Part shown: positions 49,257-51,273 of the stretch, piece by piece
How positions within the stretch are numbered: position 1 is the first letter of the stretch
Layout: the number at the start of each line of letters is the position of its first letter
DNA from: an uncultured Ruminococcus sp.
Lineage (GTDB): Bacteria; Bacillota; Clostridia; Oscillospirales; Acutalibacteraceae
DNA: 51,273 nt
Assembly: GCA_902790475.1 (NCBI GenBank)
Contig: CADASG010000042.1
Coordinates: forward strand, 1 to 51,273
Direction: 5' to 3'
Position numbers and translations under genes: made by a program
The notes under the pieces: model-generated
Told to the model about the DNA's origin: nothing
Databases searched by the model: none
What the model saw: the letters and a program-made list of their open reading frames with translations, nothing else

Positions 49257-49793
49257 AACAGCAGTTTGGGCAGGAAACTGCTCAGACTGCTTGTTTTCAT
49301 ATAACTGTATAGTTTTTCGTATCTTTACCCCATTCAACAACGTCATGCAAACGGCGTTACACGCACTATTCTCTTGATGTTTCCCAACATGAGAGTGAGT
49401 TGCCGATGTAGTTACTAAACAAGAGCGGAAGTTCACACAGATTTCTAATCTTGCAGAGTGGATCAGGCTCTTACTCCGTACAAAAGGTTATTCCCCAAGA
49501 ATAACAACTGTGTGTTGGTCGCTTCCCTGTTGGCGCAGAGCTGGCTTATAAAAGTCAGTGGTCATCGCGTAACTCTTATTTGACGGTTGAGTACCAGATA
49601 CAGTGATCCTATTCAGTTTTATGGCACAGTTTAATCTTGTGAAAACGACAGCTCGTGGTGAAGTATGGGCTGTCTTTTCTTTTATAAACCATACCAAATT
49701 AGATTATATAGCAGTTGCCGATTATTGTCAATCGAATTTTGTCGAATCAGATTACAATCTGATTACAAAAACCAACAGAAGAAAAAATTACGC
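49257..49793. other. Gene-free region after the tRNAs, with hairpins
   Basis: No convincing open frame on either strand. A hairpin AGCAGTTT/AAACTGCT (49260-49282) may end the tRNA transcript. A second, GACAGC/GCTGTC (49647-49674) followed by TTTTCTTTT, is terminator-like. This stretch may hold an attachment site of the mobile-element-type genes to its right, but no direct repeat of the tRNA end is visible in the window. Confidence 0.5.
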
Positions 49794-49828
49794 AGGGATG
49801 GTGGACAAATTGTCCACTGTCCCTTTTT
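49794..49828 (+). terminator. Hairpin with palindromic core, downstream of the 223-residue gene
   Basis: AGGGA-TG-GTGGACAA/TTGTCCAC-TG-TCCCT followed by TTTTT. The core GTGGACAAATTGTCCAC (49801-49817) recurs inverted at 50544-50560. Confidence 0.75.
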
Positions 49829-49833
49829 CGCGC

Positions 49834-50505
49834 CTATCCTCTGCCCCAAAAGCGGTTGAAATAGTCTGTGTAATATTCCGTTGCGGTTTCATCACCAAAT
49901 GCGAGACTTTCTTTTTCGTATTCGTCAACGAGTTTTGCGTGGTACATTATACCCGCTTCCCACTCCTCTGCCAGCGGCTTGATTTTGCTTATGTACTCTG
50001 TCCGAAACAAATACTCTGCTTCATCATTCCATTCGGGAAACCTTTCGTCCTCGGTGTATTGCTCAAGCGCATTCATTTCCGCAGATTCCAAAATTTGGTC
50101 GTAAGTTGTTGGGTTAATATTTTCATTGAAACATCTTTGTTTCGTATCATAGTACACCAAGCTCTCCAACTCAGCGCGTACTCCCTCAAACTCAATCTTA
50201 ATGACTTCTGCCCATGTGGACGGTTCATCATCATCTTGCGGAACGATACTCTTGCCGGTCGAATCATATCCATAAAGTTCTGAGAACTTATGCACATCAT
50301 GGAACCCCTTATCTTCCGAGCAATTCCAATAGATTGTGCCATCGTCATTCTGCTTGCAGCCATGAGCCAAAAGCACATAGCCGCTTGATACACTGATGAA
50401 CAGACCGTCGTTACTGAAACCCTCGCTTTCCAAACATAAATACTTTATGCCGTTACGATTTTGATAGATCTGTCCGGCAATCGGGTGAAAATGATTATTT
50501 TCCAT
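49834..50505 (-). CDS. Mobile-element-associated hypothetical protein
   Basis: A 223-residue soluble acidic protein of unknown function. The N-terminal half (HFHPIAGQIYQNRNGIKYLC, YVLLAHGCKQNDDGTIYWN) resembles small proteins found in integrative and conjugative elements of gut Firmicutes, where a similar AHG...DGTIxWxxS pattern occurs; this is from memory and unchecked. The rest is Glu/Asp/Tyr-rich and helical. The start is ATG at 50505, after AAAGGAGTATTTATA. It is flanked on both sides by hairpins with the same 17-bp palindromic core. Confidence 0.65.
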   Translation of the reverse strand: MENNHFHPIAGQIYQNRNGIKYLCLESEGFSNDGLFISVSSGYVLLAHGCKQNDDGTIYWNCSEDKGFHDVHKFSELYGYDSTGKSIVPQDDDEPSTWAEVIKIEFEGVRAELESLVYYDTKQRCFNENINPTTYDQILESAEMNALEQYTEDERFPEWNDEAEYLFRTEYISKIKPLAEEWEAGIMYHAKLVDEYEKESLAFGDETATEYYTDYFNRFWGRG

Positions 50506-50535
50506 TATAAATACTCCTTTCATCTTCTCTGTCGC

Positions 50536-50569
50536 GGGAGCAAGTGGACAATTTGTCCACTTAACTCCC
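50536..50569. promoter_or_regulatory. Hairpin with palindromic core between two mobile-element-type genes
   Basis: GGGAG / CTCCC outer arms around the core GTGGACAATTTGTCCAC (50544-50560). The core is the same as at 49801-49817, but the outer arms differ, each pairing with its own partner. No U-tract, so not a standard terminator here. Confidence 0.65.
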
Positions 50570-50589
50570 CAACAGAAGCTACAATCTTC

Positions 50590-51153
50590 TTATACGGGCT
50601 TGTATGTAGCCCCGATATTTTCCATTCGCTCTGCAAACTCGCAGATATGATAGAGATTGTTGCCGATTTCGACGTGATATGGGTCAATATATCGGCAAAC
50701 ACGCTGCTCCGGCTTATCATTCAGATAGCTAATTTGAATGGTGCCACCGTCAGGGAGAATGAACAAGTCATTATAACCGGAATCTATGAAGCGGATACCC
50801 TTCTTAGCGCGCTCCAGATGGCTGTCTAACCAATCTTTTCTGTAGCAATAGCAATACAGGTTATACTCGCCTTTATGCGGATTCAGGCGCATCAGGAAGG
50901 TGTAATGCTCGGTATCCACCCTCACGCCGTACTCCCTGCCGTTGGAATACTCTAAAGTATTGCCCACCTCGTAACAGAAGTTCTCCATATCGCGCCGCTT
51001 GTGGAGAAATCTGTTCTTCTCGCGGAAATAGTCGATCACCGCATAGAACTCTGCTTTGAAGTCGTCCGTGTTGTAGTCGGCACGAAATTCGTTCCACGTG
51101 TTGAAGAATCCGTTGTCCGATGATCCGAAGTCAGCTCTGAGATAGCCGACCAA
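50590..51153 (-). pseudogene. Mobile-element protein, LPD28-like, start missing or displaced
   Basis: 187 residues from a TTG at 51153. GYLRADFGSSDNGFFNTW, EHYTFLMRLNPHKGEYNLYC and YHVEIGNNLYHICEFAERME match, from memory, a protein type common in conjugative elements of gut Firmicutes (large polyvalent protein-associated domain). The reading frame stays open upstream through SGKGAQQISGQTG to the window end, yet offers no ATG, GTG or ribosome binding site, and is crossed by a plus-strand promoter (51194-51222). Either the 5' end was lost in a rearrangement or the start is unconventional. It ends 84 bp before the 223-residue gene on the same strand. Confidence 0.55.
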
Positions 51154-51193
51154 GCCCGTTTGACCCGAAATCTGCTGTGCCCCCTTCCCCGAA

Positions 51194-51222
51194 TTGATAG
51201 ACAGAAAAAAGTATGGTAAAAT
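51194..51222 (+). promoter_or_regulatory. Predicted promoter of the gene cut by the window end
   Basis: TTGATA (51194-51199), 17-bp spacer, TAAAAT (51217-51222), 33 bp before the start codon at 51256. Confidence 0.65.
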
Positions 51223-51255
51223 GGAATGGAAGCAAAAATAAAAGGAGAGAAAACC

Positions 51256-51273
51256 ATGTCTAACAAAAAGGGA
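51256..51273 (+). CDS. Start of a gene cut off by the window end
   Basis: AAAGGAGAGAAAACC precedes ATG at 51256; the first six residues are MSNKKG. With a good ribosome binding site and a promoter at the right distance this is very likely a real gene start, but nothing can be said about its product. Confidence 0.7.

Noticed and set aside
48983-49312. Open frame across the tRNA genes
   Set aside because: It reads through two intact tRNA genes and starts in their promoter.

Overview
The window looks like a chromosomal segment of a strictly anaerobic, spore-forming gut Clostridium-class bacterium of the Ruminococcus/Oscillospiraceae type. The evidence is a SpoIIE phosphatase and two spore-coat genes, a fermentative gene set (L-lactate dehydrogenase, NuoE/NuoF-type flavin Fe-S enzymes, PduL, ATP-dependent PEP carboxykinase), and secreted dockerin proteins, one with four starch-binding (CBM26-like) modules. 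Dockerins plus starch-binding modules suggest an amylosome-like extracellular starch system. Species cannot be fixed from the sequence alone.

Layout. 0-1 kb: 3' end of a group II intron, then mosaic non-coding repeats. 1-8.5 kb: a membrane glycosyltransferase-like protein, ldh, and head-to-head with ldh a three-gene NuoE/NuoF/GltD-fusion electron-transfer operon. 8.6-9.5 kb: repeats abutting htpG. 9.5-18.5 kb: htpG, a nudix-ribF pair, asnB with a very long acidic tail, a GH31 alpha-glucosidase and ruvX. 18.7-22.1 kb: spoIIE, a lipoprotein and an orphan mazF. 22.2-28 kb: an ECF sigma/anti-sigma operon running into secreted surface proteins with Ig-like or membrane-anchored tails. 28-34 kb: spore-coat genes, uracil-DNA glycosylase, pduL, and a gltX-glnS-fabG operon. 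34.2-37.8 kb: a compact three-gene operon of a zinc-ribbon membrane protein, a TPM-domain protein ending in a tandem Cys-Ser repeat, and a radical SAM/SPASM enzyme. 37.8-43.2 kb: lipoprotein, pckA and two dockerin proteins. 43.4-48.9 kb: a Crp-azlC-azlD-mntP operon, a 216-bp tandem repeat, an ABC-F ATPase and a small membrane protein. 49-51.3 kb: tRNA-Thr and tRNA-Tyr, then a region with genes of mobile-element type.

How it works together. The carbon-flow genes form a plausible fermentation set: starch binding and alpha-glucosidase supply glucose; PEPCK, LDH, PduL and the bifurcation-type complex handle carbon branch points and NAD(P)H/ferredoxin balance. Three of these units (the nuoE operon, pduL and pckA) carry near-identical predicted promoters with a TTGCAA -35 box and a 17-bp spacer.

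Most striking features. (1) The TPM/radical-SAM operon looks like an undescribed peptide- or protein-tail modification system. (2) At least three families of modular interspersed repeats sit at gene 3' ends, supply or touch stop codons, occupy 5' leaders as hairpins, and in one case seem to have taken part in a recombination that swapped the end of one surface-protein gene onto another. All functional statements come from reading motifs by eye; no database search was run.
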